Below are positions 12,381-24,412 of a stretch of 64,000 nt of DNA, piece after piece; the first letter of the stretch is position 1, and the number at the start of each line of letters is the position of its first letter. The notes below the pieces were generated by a model. The model had not been told where the DNA came from and ran no database searches. It saw nothing but the letters and a program-made list of their open reading frames with translations. This DNA is from Ciona savignyi (Eukaryota > Chordata > Ascidiacea > Phlebobranchia > Cionidae): positions 201,402-265,401 of the forward strand of contig CH002606.1 of assembly GCA_000149265.1 (NCBI GenBank), read 5' to 3'. Both the position numbers and the translations under genes were made by a program.

Positions 12381-15300
12381 ATGGCAACGCAAGGCCAAGG
12401 TAAGAACCGAAGTTTTCTTCCAAAAATATTTAATTATGATCAGAACTTATGCATGAGAGTTTTGACATATCATTACAATTATGTAGTTTGACTTTTTATG
12501 ATCTATTTTATTATAAATCGTTTAAAATACGGTTTAAATTGTTTAAAGGGCCACATGATACATTTGGGTTAGATATTCACGTTTCGGTACCTCTAAATAC
12601 TACAGGAGCGCTTGGACCGCTTGGAGCGCATGGATCGCTTAAATCGCTTGGATCGCTTGGAGCGCTTACTATACTTAGTAATTACAAAAGCCATGATATT
12701 AATGTTAGGGTTGGGGTTAAAGTTAGTTCTGGGGTTGAGATTAGTGTTTGGGAAAGGGTTAGAATTACTTCCATAGCAATCTAAGTGATCCAAGCGATCC
12801 AAGCGCTCCAAGCGGTCCTGTAGTATTTAGAGGCACCCTTCACGTTTTATCCTCGTGGTATCTCTAAATACTACAGGATCGCTTGGACCGTTTGGATTGC
12901 ATGGAGCGCTTGGATCGCTCGGATCGCTTACTATACTTCGTAATTACAAAAGCCATTATATTAATGTTAGGGTTGGGGTTTTAGTTCTGGGGTTGAGATT
13001 AGTGTTTGGGACAGGTTTAGAATTACTTTTCATAGCAATCTAAGTGATCCAAGCGGTCCTGTAGTATTTAGAGGCACCCTTATCCCCGTGGATAAGAAAA
13101 TTGAAGGGGCATTATTAGTGTTATTACACAGTGTACAATCGTCAGATTACCTTGCACCCACCGACGGATAACCGGATCTATTGCATTGTGTTTAATCAAT
13201 ACATTCCTTCAATTTACAATGTTAAGATGAGATATTCATGTTTATTCCTAAATAAATGGGCAAACACATAAACCGTTATCACATATCACTTAGGAAATTT
13301 TTTGATCAGTTTTTAAAAAAAAAACAATAATTCAGTGACTTTAGGAAATATCCACTTGTCCAAGGACAGAACAAACTTACTGGTGATCAGTTTTAAGCCT
13401 GCAACCTTTCTGCTTAAAACCAATGCATTAAGCCACCAAGCTATTCATCGGCGTAAAACCCATTGATTCAGTGGTTTTAGACAATATTTGTTTCGTGCCT
13501 AACCCTTGGTCACAAATATCCTGCTGGCGATAGGTTTTAATCCAACAACCTTTCTGCTGCCTGCTCACCAACCTAGTTCAAGATTTGGTCAACTCTATAA
13601 AATGTTAAACTACTTTTAAAAGGCTAATTTAGCTAATTTTTTTATATATAAGCTTATAATACCCATACATAGGCTAAAATTTTTACTAGATGTTATTTAT
13701 TTTAATGATTTGTAGAGAGATTAAGGGTGTCTTCAAACCCTGCAAATTATTCCCTGGACCATCTGCATCCACGAAAAACAAAGACTCATAACCGGATCCC
13801 ACTATCAATGAGAAAAAAATTCAAGTCTTAGTGTAAGTATCTGTAATTTTTGGGCTAGTAGAGAATGCCTTATGTCGAATTTCTTCGGGAAAGAATAGGG
13901 ATTAGCCAGTGTGTATGCACATCACAAGATATCAAAAATACAAATATGTCCTGAATAGACATGCTAAATCTTGTTGGTAACTGCCATGCTTTTCAAGCTC
14001 TGTCACTATATTCTTCAATACGGTATATATTTAAACTTAAACGTTAAAATTACTGTTTAAACAATATTATTATGTACTTTTTCTTCTGTACAGTGCATTT
14101 TCTTCTTTACAGTTTTTATATTTATTTCAGGCTTTTTACAACTCATACCACTGTGTTAGACAGTTAACAGAGCTGAGATATGACAGGATGCTCAGGTTTA
14201 TACCTATGGATGAAAAATAACAATCGTCCTATTTTTTTGCCCACAATCTTGTTAAATGCATTTCAGGCAACATCAATCTGTCTTGCCCACAACCAACAAA
14301 CCAATCTTAAAAAAAATGATTGAGGCATTTAATTATCATATCAACTAATAAACACAAGTAATAGCTCCATGATCATGAACTGTAGACATACAGTTACCTG
14401 ACAAATGATCATGCTATAACTTATAATAATCGTTGTTGCACTCAAAAGGATAAGCAGTAATATCACACCATGTATAATGGAATTTCATTTTCAGCACCCA
14501 GACTTAACCAAAGGCCAGAAACAATACTTATGGAGCATATGTTCAATATACAGTACTGCTCAAATGAAGCAGCTGGTCCAGGATCAATTCGTCAATCAGC
14601 TCTTCTATGAAATGAAAAAAGGTTCGTATAGTGTTCCTTTGTTTTTTTGCTGACATTGATTAGACCAGTGGTTCCTGAAGTGGGGTCTGCCGACCTTTAA
14701 GGAGGCGTTCAAATAATTATTCTCCCTATCTCTTTAATTCAAATTGATTTTACCAAAACATTGGTTATACGCCATCTTTAGGGTCCGTGAAGCACTTTCA
14801 GGGGGTTCGCGAAAGTAACATACTTATTTTTTCAATATTTATTTTGTGTTTGCGATTGATTAATTTCTTAGTCTTCACTATACCATTAAACATTAAAAAA
14901 TTGCAAGGAGTCCGTTGTGAATTTTTTAAAAAAAGTTTGGGAACCACTGGATTAGATGGATTGTAATTGGACATGCATGTANNNNNNNNNNNNNNNNNNN
15001 NNNNNNNNNNNNNNNNNNNNNNNNNNNNNNNNNNNNNNNNNNNNNNNNNNNNNNNNNNNNNNNNNNNNNNNNNNNNNNNNNNNNNNNNNNNNNNNNNNNN
15101 NNNNNNNNNNNNNNNNNNNNNNNNNNNNNNNNNNNNNNNNNNNNNNNNNNNNNNNNNNNNNNNNNNNNNNNNNNNNNNNNNNNCCCCCTTGGTTTTCCCA
15201 TTCACTAGAATAAACATGAATATCCTATCCTATCATTTATACTTTTCGATGATGATGATTATAGCACTTAATAGCTTGTGTCTACACTCTGAAAAAAGTT

Positions 15301-17391
15301 ATCACGATAACAGTCGACAACATCCACCCCTACACAGGTATCATCCGGCAAGTGGATTGGCACAAATACTTGGAATATATTTCCGACCCAAGCAAGAGGA
15401 AGCAACAGTTCCAGGGTCTCTCATCACGCAGCTGGAGAGCACCCAGTGATAAGTACAAGTTCAGATATTACAGAGAGCATCCCGTGGACCTTCCAGCACC
15501 CAGCCTCCCTGGATTTGTGGACAGTGAGATAAAAAATTGGAACAGGTGAAAGTGGATAAGTCGAACACAGTATAGTGTGGCTGAATGGTTAACATCCCCA
15601 TTCATATTCCAATTTTAATATAAACATTATTTCAGTGACAAGCCCATTGCGGGTTGGAAACTTGAATTAAAAGCATTTTAGAGTAAAAATCTGTATTTTT
15701 TATACTGAGTTTTACTTTAAACAATTGCAGCTTGGTCTTAAAAAAACAACAGTTTGAATAAAATGGCCAATCTTCACAAAACTCACAGTGTCTTGCCAGT
15801 GGTTTTATGTTCAATTCATACCCTGATTACAATTCATACATCTTTGACATTGAAATAGGCAGTTTACAAAGCCACAGTATCAAAGGTTGTTAGGTTTATA
15901 CTAACGATGTGAAAACACAATCATCAGCGTACAGTTTTAAAAGTTACCGGAGATATTGGCATATGTTGAATATGATTGAGACTTCCTTCTGTTTAAGTAC
16001 AACCGATCAATCCACTGTTTAGGCGATACCTGTTAAAGACATCGGAAGGTTTCGATCTGACAACCTTTTGGCTTCAACCAGAACGTGATATCATGTACTA
16101 AGAAATCTATAAATTAAAGCCGCGCGGTGCTAATATTTTAATTAAAGGTTATCTCCTCATACAATTGAGTATGGCAGTTTAAATGTTGGTATTAAACCAA
16201 CTTTAAAGTTTTCTTTTTTTTTTGATTGCAGGTACTTAGTAGTGAATTGTAGTGAATGAATTCAAAGCGAAACAGGTTGTGTTATATACCACGAAATGCT
16301 CGCAAATAATGTTACATTCCAAAGTAAATAATTATTACACACATACGGGCGATGATTATGGGCACATAAAAACTGTCTGGAATCCTGCCCATATTACTAC
16401 AGGGATAGAAATTAACGAATTTTCACAACACTTCATGACTAAGAACCAATGCTATTTGAGCCAGACTATATTCATATTCAGCCATGTGTGTAACTTTGAT
16501 TTGTATCCTCAGGACACCAAAGCCACCTCAGCGACCGATTCATTACGTAACACGAAGAAGAAGGAAAAACAGTAAGAAAATAATTATCTTTTATTTATAT
16601 GGTTTGATCTGCCAAAACAATCAGGTAGCACTCTCTAACTGACTAAGCTACAAACTAAAACTAAAAGTTTGCAGAATGTTCATTTATAAACATTTTGTCA
16701 TGTAAGGTTGTTTCTAGTTGTCTATTATGAATGATGGTGCCATTACAGTTATTGTGGCAAGACACAAAGCACTGTGTACCTGCCACAGGCTTTGCATGCA
16801 TCTAATTATGATTCATCTCTGCATAACTACATTAATGCTACATAGAATAACAAAAATACTTTCTCCAGTGGAAGCAGAGAATCGATTCCCCACCGGCAAA
16901 GACACCGATCATGACTTGCCTCCTCGTCCTCATACTGTGCTTGGGTATTCCCCTTTTTTGTTTTCATCGTTTTCTACCGGTTGATCTATTTCTTTTTTGT
17001 GTTTTTTTAATTATTATTAAATTTTAACCCAATAACAACAAAAGAAAAAGAAAAACTAAAAAACATGTTAATTTTCTATACAACTACACTGTTGTACTGT
17101 GTGTATTTAGTGAATTTTAAATGTTTTTTCACCGTTTTTTCTCGTTTTTATTTTAATTATATGTTCGTGCAAATAATGCACATTACTTAAACCTCCCATA
17201 GATATCACGCTCCCCACAAAGAAGTCACATCACCGGCTGAGATATCATCTTACTCCAACACTTTCACCGGAAGTGGCTCCTCATCCAACGGAGGAAGTGA
17301 GATAATCCTCGGATCAGGGAGTCGGACGCAGGGGGAAGGATTAACGCGTCCGAAATCGCGGATCGGATCTTCTCAGCGAAGAGTGTTTTAG
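12381..17391 (+). CDS. FAM216-like protein
   Basis: Firm exons: 14495-14621, 15338-15545, 16513-16571, 16869-16944 and 17202-17391 (stop TAG). Borders and phases match and encode 219 residues. The first firm exon reads HPDLTKGQKQYLWSICSIYS, the pattern I associate with the FAM216 family (HPxLTxGQKxYL). Function of the family is unknown. Later exons are basic (RPIHYVTRRRRKN) and end in a Ser/Gly-rich tail. Likely 5' exons are 12381-12399 (MATQGQ) and 13716-13832, whose frame ends RIPLSMRKKFKS and fits directly before HPDL. However, a TAG falls just before its GTAAGT donor, so that junction is unresolved. The assembly gap lies in the intron before 15338. The last exon is duplicated at 28230-28419. 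Confidence 0.6.
12586..12837. mobile_element. MITE 1 with TIR and probable 9-10 bp target duplication
   Basis: The terminal inverted repeats are cctctaaatactacagg on the left and its complement cctgtagtatttagagg on the right, followed inward by reiterated cgcttgga motifs. The core contains ttagggttggggtt-type sequence. The flanks ttcacgttt / ttcacgttt suggest a 9-bp or slightly longer target duplication, as in Mutator-like MITEs. It is inserted in a degenerate SINE tail. Confidence 0.75.
12857..13078. mobile_element. MITE 2, same family, 19 bp from MITE 1
   Basis: Same inverted ends (tctctaaatactacagg and cctgtagtatttagagg) and same core as MITE 1, but shorter in the left cgcttgga array. The flanks ttatcctcgt and ttatccccgt look like a diverged target duplication. 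Confidence 0.75.
13079..13570 (-). mobile_element. Degenerate SINE sequence, at least two nested or adjacent copies
   Basis: Recognisable pieces: ttatccccgtggataag, caatcgtcagattacc, then a second tail-like stretch (gatgagatattcatgttta) at about 13228. After it come weak matches to the cctgcaacctttctgc head. No gene is seen. Confidence 0.5.
14666..14949. mobile_element. hAT-type MITE (284 bp) with 8-bp target duplication
   Basis: Ends cagtggttcctgaag and gtttgggaaccactg are imperfect inverted repeats. The flanks gattagac (14658-14665) and gattagat (14950-14957) are a 7/8 target duplication. Internal text (gtccgtgaagcactttcagg) shows no coding. It is a different family from the 8593 element but has the same end type. 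Confidence 0.8.
14982..15183. other. Assembly gap (202 N)
   Basis: A run of N. Sequence to its right is the 3' tail of a + strand SINE (to about 15235), so the missing bases probably include the rest of a SINE copy. Confidence 0.95.
15184..15235 (+). mobile_element. SINE 3' tail emerging from the gap
   Basis: ttggttttcccattcac, then aaacatgaatatcctatcc, is the standard 3' end of the family. Confidence 0.8.
16245..16450. repeat. Block shared with the triplicated segment
   Basis: Sequence around aataatgttacattccaaag and gaaattaac recurs at about 19065-19280 and 25705-25925 (copies 1 and 2 of the triplicated segment), with more changes here. It is absent from copy 3. No protein family is recognised in any frame, so I treat it as a dispersed repeat within the FAM216-like intron. 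Confidence 0.6.
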
Positions 17392-17475
17392 AGTGTGGAA
17401 TGAAGTAGATACAATCGTGTTTTGAATAATTGTTCAGTGTTAGATTTTTTTGTTTTATCAAGTCCAGTTTTAAAC

Positions 17476-17852
17476 ATGAATCTCATTACCTTATCTACTT
17501 TTAAATGGAACACGCTATATTCGGCTACTCAACGACTTAATTCGAATTTTTCGAATGCTCAGTTCACTGTGATATTTCTTATTGTCCTTCGTGTGATCTC
17601 TATTATTTTGAACCGTTACCGGTATGTTCGTATGCATGACAATGATTATATAGGTATGTTCTAACACATATTAATTTTACTTCGTTTTTCGTAACTTTTA
17701 TGACAGGCATGTCATGCCAGATTATTGGTATGAAGTTTTTTTTAAGAGGTGTTAGCTAATATATATTTGATATGCAGTTGCGAATTTTGGGTAAATCACA
17801 CCAGGGAACTTCTTCCAGGACCGAGAATATACAAACGACGACTGGTTCAAAG
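17476..17852 (+). CDS. Two-exon membrane-anchor fragment, copy 1 (uncertain)
   Basis: Exon 17476-17621 (donor CCG|GTATGT) joins in phase with 17778-17852. The first exon encodes a hydrophobic stretch (FTVIFLIVLRVISIIL) and the second REFWVNH-like text ending ELLPGPRIYKRR. A membrane anchor followed by a PGP-type motif recalls the N-terminus of a microsomal cytochrome P450, but no further exons are found, so this is a weak suggestion. A second possible donor at 17654 would change the phase. The homologous pair in copy 3 (28535-28891) keeps the second exon open in the same frame, the main support that it is or was coding. Confidence 0.3.
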
Positions 17853-19579
17853 GTAAAAAGTACTTTTAAAATATACCAGTTAACCTTTAAAAGGGACGCA
17901 AAATTACAATAAACAATTCATTATAATAAAATATTGCCACAACACTCGACACGGGTTTTAAAACGATCAACATCATCACAACGACAGCTTAATGACTTCC
18001 CTGTAGACAGACTATTATTATGGTAGACAGGATATATTTTTCTCTCGAGAGTTTGAGTTGATATTTCGCGTGAACGACCGACTGATTAATAGGAAATTGC
18101 CTCGCTGAAACGTAGAGAGATGATCGGTGAATTAGAAAAAAGAATTCTATTATATTCAGTAGTTTTATATCTGCCTGCCAGTCCTTTTAATTAGAAGGTA
18201 ATACATCTGGAGTTTACCCCCTAGACTTACAAGATTTTGGGTTGTTCGAGTTTCATCATCCTATTCAATCTATAGGCCCGAATATTGGAGTTTCTAAATG
18301 TACAAAACATATATATAAGACTGCATGATTTTACCTCATTTGATGTGGTGTCTAACACTTTGTATTATATATTAGCGGCGTTATAATGATTCAAGTCAAA
18401 ATAATGAAATTTGACCCAAGCCCTTAGACGGTTGATTTGTGTTAACTCAAGTCAGATTTTTGAACAAAATATTGTGATTGTGCAGTCAATCGTTCGTAGC
18501 AGTATTAATTACTGTTTTATACTTTTAAATTACTGTCCATATGTTGCTTCATTGGTGGCCCAATTAAAAATAAAACAATAAACTGATAAAATATTGAAAT
18601 TGAAAACCGTCTACTTGACGTGGCATGCCGAAACCTATTTGTCCATTGATCCGACTTGACAATGTGTATACGTGGTGACTAGATTAGAATAATGACCCGT
18701 TTTATACACCAGTATGTGTGGTTGGAAACGTACATTAGTGACAACTGAATTTTAAATAAAATCAACAAATTCACTATAGCGAAATAAACAACGTTTTCGG
18801 GGAGTTTTATTTCATTATTTAAATTAACCCGACACGCCCTCCAGCGGATAAGACTGGAGACTGTGTTGTATAGCCACACTACTACAGAGTAATACCATTT
18901 TCCAAGCTCAGAATGTTGCCATTAGAATTCTCATATTATTCCAGTATTATGATTCTAGCGGCACAGAGAGGTTAATTAAGTCACCGTTCATACTTATAGA
19001 ACAAAGTAAGAAACAATTTTCTTACCTTATTCAAATTATTGTATTGGAGATACTTGGTAGTGAATGAAATTAAAGCGTAACACGTCGGGTTAAATAGAAC
19101 GAAATACACGCAAATAATGTTACATTCCAAAGTAAATGATTATTACATACATGTGGGCATGATTACAGTTGATTACAGGGCACGCATGATTACAGGGCAC
19201 AAAATAACTGTCTGGAATTCTGCACGTATTACTGCAGGGAAAGAAATTAACTCATTTCCATTTAACAGTTATGTAAACGAAACTTATGCAAATGCACATA
19301 TTATTTGCTTTAAAATGTCACCACGAATTGTTTTTCTTAACCAAACGCTAAGATTTGTCTGCGATTGCATCTTTAAGTAACGACTAAATCAAAGTATAAT
19401 ATACCATTTGACATGGGCACATTAGCAAATTAAGAAGATTTACTTTTTGCAGTAAAGATTCCAATACTACTGTCACATGCTCGTACATGTACAAACAATC
19501 GATTTCCGCAATTCTACAGAACTTGTTAAGCGTTCCAATAAGAAGTAATGAGTTCTACACTAAGAAAAAGTTGTTTGGC

Positions 19580-19585
19580 TATAAA
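19580..19585 (+). promoter_or_regulatory. TATA box of secreted-peptide gene 1
   Basis: TATAAA in tttggctataaactccag, about 50 bases upstream of a GTAAGT donor (19635). The same context is found at 26227 and 30314 in the other two copies. Confidence 0.65.
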
Positions 19586-19687
19586 CTCCAGATCTCAATT
19601 GAATAAAATCATCTTGTTTTCAAACACTACGAAAGTAAGTTTCCTTTTTAACTTTAATTTGTGTGATTTATAACAAAATTTAACCAG

Positions 19688-20162
19688 ATGAATAAGGCTA
19701 TTGTGCTACTTGTCTTCACGCTTGTGTTGCTTGCTGCCACTGAAAATGGCGACGCCAGGACGCTTTCTGATGATCATGCGTTATACAGGCAATACAGCCA
19801 GCAAAAAAGAAAACCACGTAAAAACCATAAGTTGGAAACGTCGAAATTTTGCTTACTATTAAATAAGCTAAGATAATTTACGTGTAAACCTATTGAAACC
19901 ATAAAGATAAAGTTCAATTATCACGCCTCATCGTCTGTTTAATGACTCGTCATTGACACAACCTGCTAGCTAGCAACTGCAACATTTATTCCGAACAATT
20001 AAGAATTTGACAACTAAGCCTTACGACTGGAAAAAAAATCATAAATTTTAAACATAAAATTCAAATTATGTGCTTAACAAATGGTTTTCCTAATTTTTTC
20101 CTAAGGACAGCAGCTCTTCATTTGATAGAGTTAAAGATGCAATGCAGCGATTGAGTGTATAG
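19688..20162 (+). CDS. Small secreted peptide gene, copy 1
   Basis: A TATA box, a non-coding exon ending at 19634 and a 53-nt intron (GTAAGT to CCAG) precede ATG 19688. The exon encodes a signal peptide (MNKAIVLLVFTLVLLAATEN, likely cut after GDA), then RTLSDDHALYRQYSQQKRKP. By homology to copies 2 and 3 it should splice at 19817 (CAC|GTAAAA) to an exon ending at stop TAG 20160-20162 (FDRVKDAMQRLSV). In this copy the acceptor has mutated from TTTCAG|AAAAGG to a CCTAAGG context, so normal splicing would shift frame. The unspliced reading gives a 62-residue product ending FCLLLNKLR (stop at 19876). Poly(A) signal AATAAA at 20176. I know no family for it; the basic, secreted, short form suits a hormone or antimicrobial peptide, but that is conjecture. 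Confidence 0.65.
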
Positions 20163-20373
20163 AGCAATTAACGCCAATAAAATATTTCGCATTTTTGTTA
20201 CCATATATTTAAGATGTTCTTTCATTTTTAATGCAGCCTATTCATCCACTGGGTTGAGACCATGTCCACCAAATGCCTTGCGCAACCCCACAAACTTCTC
20301 GCCGGAGTCTGAGTCGACCGCATACAACTTTCTAGTTGTCAGTCTTATTTAAGCTTCATATAAAATAAAATGA

Positions 20374-22245
20374 AACTAGACGGTGTCAACCACGTGTTTA
20401 ACCACCACCATTTGTAAAACACATGTTGTATGCCATATATTCATGCTATACAGGGTCCCTAACCACATTTTGTATTTTATACACTGAGTATGTAGCTTGT
20501 TTCTGCAAGCATAAACGCATGGGTCCCATAGTTATCAAGCCAAACTTCTTCTCCATGTGTAGATAAAAAAAGAACAATCGTGTTAGATTTACATTTCACC
20601 ACAAATGTTTTAAATAAAAGCTTTCTTTTTAAGCGTTTTTCGTGGTTTCAGGGAAATACTGGGTTTATTAGTGAGTTTCTACTGGGTTTAGTACGTACGT
20701 TTCTGTTTTTACCTATGTGGGTTATGTTGTATAACAATTCTTAATGTTTTATTCTGATTAGTCAATTCCTTGTCTGATTTGTCGACTCCTTGTTGAAGAT
20801 GTTAGCACGATATGGCATGCCTGTCACAATCATAATTCAGGAAAATATCTGCGTTTTCAAAGGAAACACCCTAATAAATGATTTTTTTTAATTGGAACAG
20901 AGTGTTTAAATGTCTAACATTTTACCAAATCTGATTCAAATTGGAGCTGCCGTTTAAGCGATATGCGCAAAAAAGCTATTTTTTAGAAAAAAATACCGTT
21001 TTGGTTATTAACGTCTCAGGGGAATACCCCTAGATATATTACCCAAAATTTTGGTTTCTGCATATCTAGGCCATGTTGTCTCACAAATAAAAAAGTTGGG
21101 CATACATTTTTTCTTCTTGTAGATGTCAGGGCGACATGACATGCCTGTCACAATCATGATTTGACAACAAAAGCTTATTTTTAGGGTATTTCCCTAGGTA
21201 ATTTGTTTATTTCTTTTAAGTGTTAAATCAGTTACTAATGCACTTACATTTTATCAAATCTGATTCAAACTGGATTTACAGTTCAAGAGCTATGCGCAAA
21301 AAGCTCATATTTTTAGAAAAAAATATTGCTTTGGTTTTTAACGTCTCAGGGAAATTCCCCTGGATATATTACCCAAAATGTTAGTTTATTCAAATCTAGG
21401 CCATGTTGTCTAACAAATGACAAAGTTTTATTGCAATTCCATTACTCTTTCTGGTAGATGTCGGTGCTACAACCCATGCCTGTCATAATCATGATTTGAA
21501 AACAAAATCTTATTTTTAGGGTATTTCCCTGGGTAATTTTTTTAATTCTTTTAAGTGACATATCAGTGGTTAATGCACTAACAGTTTACTAAATCTAATT
21601 GAAATTGGAGTAGCCGTTCAAGCGCTATGCCTAAAAAAGGTAATTTTTTTTAAAAAAGAAAACCGTTTTGGTTTTTCACCTACAAGGGGAATTCCCCTGG
21701 GTATATGCCCCAAAATTTCAGTTTATGCACATCTAGACCACGTTGTCTAATAAATAGCAAAGCTGTATTGCCATTCCATTTCTCCTTCTGGTAGGTGTCG
21801 TTGCCACAAGCCATGCCTGTCACAATCATGATTTGAAAACAAAATCTTATTTTTAGGGTATTTCCCTAGGTATTTTTTTTAATTCTTTTAAGTGGTATAT
21901 GAGTGGCTAATGCACTTACAGTTTACCAAATCTAATTGAAATTGGAGTAGTCGTTCAAGCGCTATGCCTAAAAAAGGGAATTTTTTAAAAAAAAGATACC
22001 GTTTTGGTTTTTCACCTCCCAGGGGAATTCCCCTGGGTATATGCCCCAAAATTTTGGTCTATGCACATCTAGACCATGTTGTCTAATAAATGACAAAGTT
22101 GTATTGCTATTCCATTACCCCATTTGATAGATGTTGTTGCCACAAGCTATGCCTGTCAAGCGTTTGACGAAAAAAAAGAAAAAAAAACGAAAAAAAACGG
22201 ACAAAAACAATATGTTTCCCATTTTTCCAAAATGGGACCCATAAT
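20374..22245 (+). mobile_element. Insertion element with ~333-bp tandem repeats, copy 1
   Basis: The left end (ctagacggtgtcaaccacg) shares ~190 bp with 5846-6130. The body is four units of about 333 bp, each with catgcctgtcacaatcatga, ttttagggtatttccct and ggggaattcccctgg. The right end is A-rich (ggacaaaaacaatatg) and stops at gggacccataat. It interrupts sequence that is continuous in copies 2 and 3 of the triplicated segment (aaaataaaatgaaa / taatcgatcgtgt). No protein is encoded, so it is a non-autonomous element of unknown class. Confidence 0.75.
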
Positions 22246-22363
22246 ATCGGATCGTGTGGATTTTTCTCAATCGCATTTCCGCTGGTTTTTACCATGTAAG
22301 TGTGTACGAGACAAAGTGTAAACATTTCAAGTTTTAGACTTCCAACCAGATTTGAAAAAAACT

Positions 22364-24412
22364 AGAGAGTGTCAACCACGTGTTTAACCACCACCATTTG
22401 TAAAATACATGTTGTATGCCATATATTCATGCTATACAGGGTCCCTAACCACATTTTGTATTTTATACACTGAGTATGTAGTTTGTTTCTGCAAGCATAA
22501 ACGCATGGGTCCCATAGTTATCAAGCCAAACTTCTTCTCCATGTGTAGATAAAAAAAAGAACAATCGTGTTAGATTTACGAACAATTCACCACAAATGTT
22601 TTAAATAAAAGCTTTCTTTTTAAGCGTTTTTCGTGGTTTCAGGGAATTACTGGGTTTATTAGATAAGTTTCTACTGGGTTTAGTACGTACGTTTCTGTTT
22701 TTACCTATGTGGGTTATGTTGTATAACAATTCTTAATGTTTTATTCTGATTAGTCAATTCCTTGTCTGATTTGTCGACTCCTTGTTGAAGATGTTTGTAC
22801 GATATGGCATGCCTGTCACAATCATAATTCAGGAAAATATCTGCGTTTTTAAAGGAAACCGTTTTGGTTATTAACGTCTCAGGGGAATTCCCCTAGATAT
22901 ATTACCCAAAATTTTGGTTTCTGCATATCTAGGCCATGTTGTCTAACAAATAAAAAAGTTGGATTGAGCATACATTTTTTCTTCTTGTAGATGTCAGGGC
23001 GACATGACATGCCTGTCACAATCATGATTTGACAACAAAAGCTTATTTTTAGGGTATTTCCCTAGGTAATTTGTTTATTTCTTTTAAGTGTTAAATCAGT
23101 TACTAATGCACTTACATTTTATCAAATCTGATTCAAACTGGATTTACAGTTCAAGAGCTATGCGCAAAAAGCTCATTTTTTTAGAAAAAAATATTGTTTT
23201 GGTTTTTAACGTCTCAGAGAAATTCCCCTGGATATATTACCCAAAATTTCAGTTTATTCAAATCTAGGCCATGTTGTCTAACAAATGACAAAGTTTTATT
23301 GCAATTCCATTACTCCTTCTGATAGATGTCGGTGCTACAACCCATGCCTGTCATAATCATGATTTGAAAACAAAATCTTATTTTTAGGGTATTTCCCTGG
23401 GTAATTTTTTTAATTCTTTTAATTGATATATCAGTGGTTAATGCACTTACAGTTTACTAAATCTAATTGAAATTGGAGTAGCCGTTCAAGCGCTATGCCT
23501 AAAAAGGGTATTTTTTTTTAAAGAAACCGTTTTGGTTTTTCACCTACAAGGGGAATTCCCCTGGGTATATGCCTCAAAATTTTGGCTTATGCATATCTAG
23601 ACCATGTTGTCTAACAAATGACAAAGTTGTATTGCCATTCCATTACTCTTTCTGGTAGGTGTCGTTGACACAAGCCATGCCTGTCACAATCATGATTTGA
23701 AAACAAAATCTTATTTTAGGGTATTTCCCTGGGTAATTTTTTAAATTCTTTTAAGTGGTATATCAGTGGCTAATGTACTTACAGTTTACCAAATCTAATT
23801 GAAATTGGATTAGCCGTTCAAGCGCTATGCCTAAAAAAGGGAATTTTTTTAAAAAAGATACCGTTTTGGTTTTTCACCTTCAAGGGGAATCCCTGGGTAT
23901 ATGCCCCAAAATTTCGGTTTATGCACATCTAGACCATGTTGTCTAATAAATAGCAAAGTTGTATTGCCATTCCATTACTCCTTCTGGTAGGTGTCGTTGC
24001 CACAAGCCATGCCTGTCACAATCATGATTTGAAAACAAAATCTTATTTTTAGGGTATTTCCCTAGGTATTTTTTTAATTCTTTTAAGTGGTATATGAGTG
24101 GCTAATGCACTTACAGTTTACCAAATCTAATTGAAATTGGAGTAGCCGTTCAAGCGCTATGCCTAAAAAAGGGATTTTTTTAAAAAAAGATACCGTTTTG
24201 GTTTTTCACCTCCCTGGGGAATTCCCCTGGGTATATGCCCCAAAATTTTGGTTTATGCACTAGACCATGTTGTCTAATAAATGACAAAGTTGTATTGCTA
24301 TTCCATTACCCCATTTGATAGATGTTGTTGCCACAAGCTATGCCTGTCAAGCGTTTGACGAAAAAAAAGAAAAAAAAGAAAAAAAAAAACGTACAAAAAC
24401 AATATGTGTCCC
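22364..24412 (+). mobile_element. Insertion element with ~333-bp tandem repeats, copy 2
   Basis: Same left end (ctagagagtgtcaaccacg) and A-rich right end as the previous element, with a truncated first unit plus about four full ~333-bp units. The ~120 bp between the two elements (22246-22363) is host sequence matching 27040-27150, so these are two separate insertions or an insertion plus a duplication. They are not one array. Confidence 0.75.

Noticed and set aside
14130..14201. Possible FAM216-like exon after TTTATTTCAG (FYNSYHCVRQL)
   Set aside because: Its end phase does not match the exon at 14495, and the sequence resembles a degenerate SINE.
14798..15217. Four open frames crossing 14982-15183
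   Set aside because: They exist only because N is read through; the gap has no sequence.
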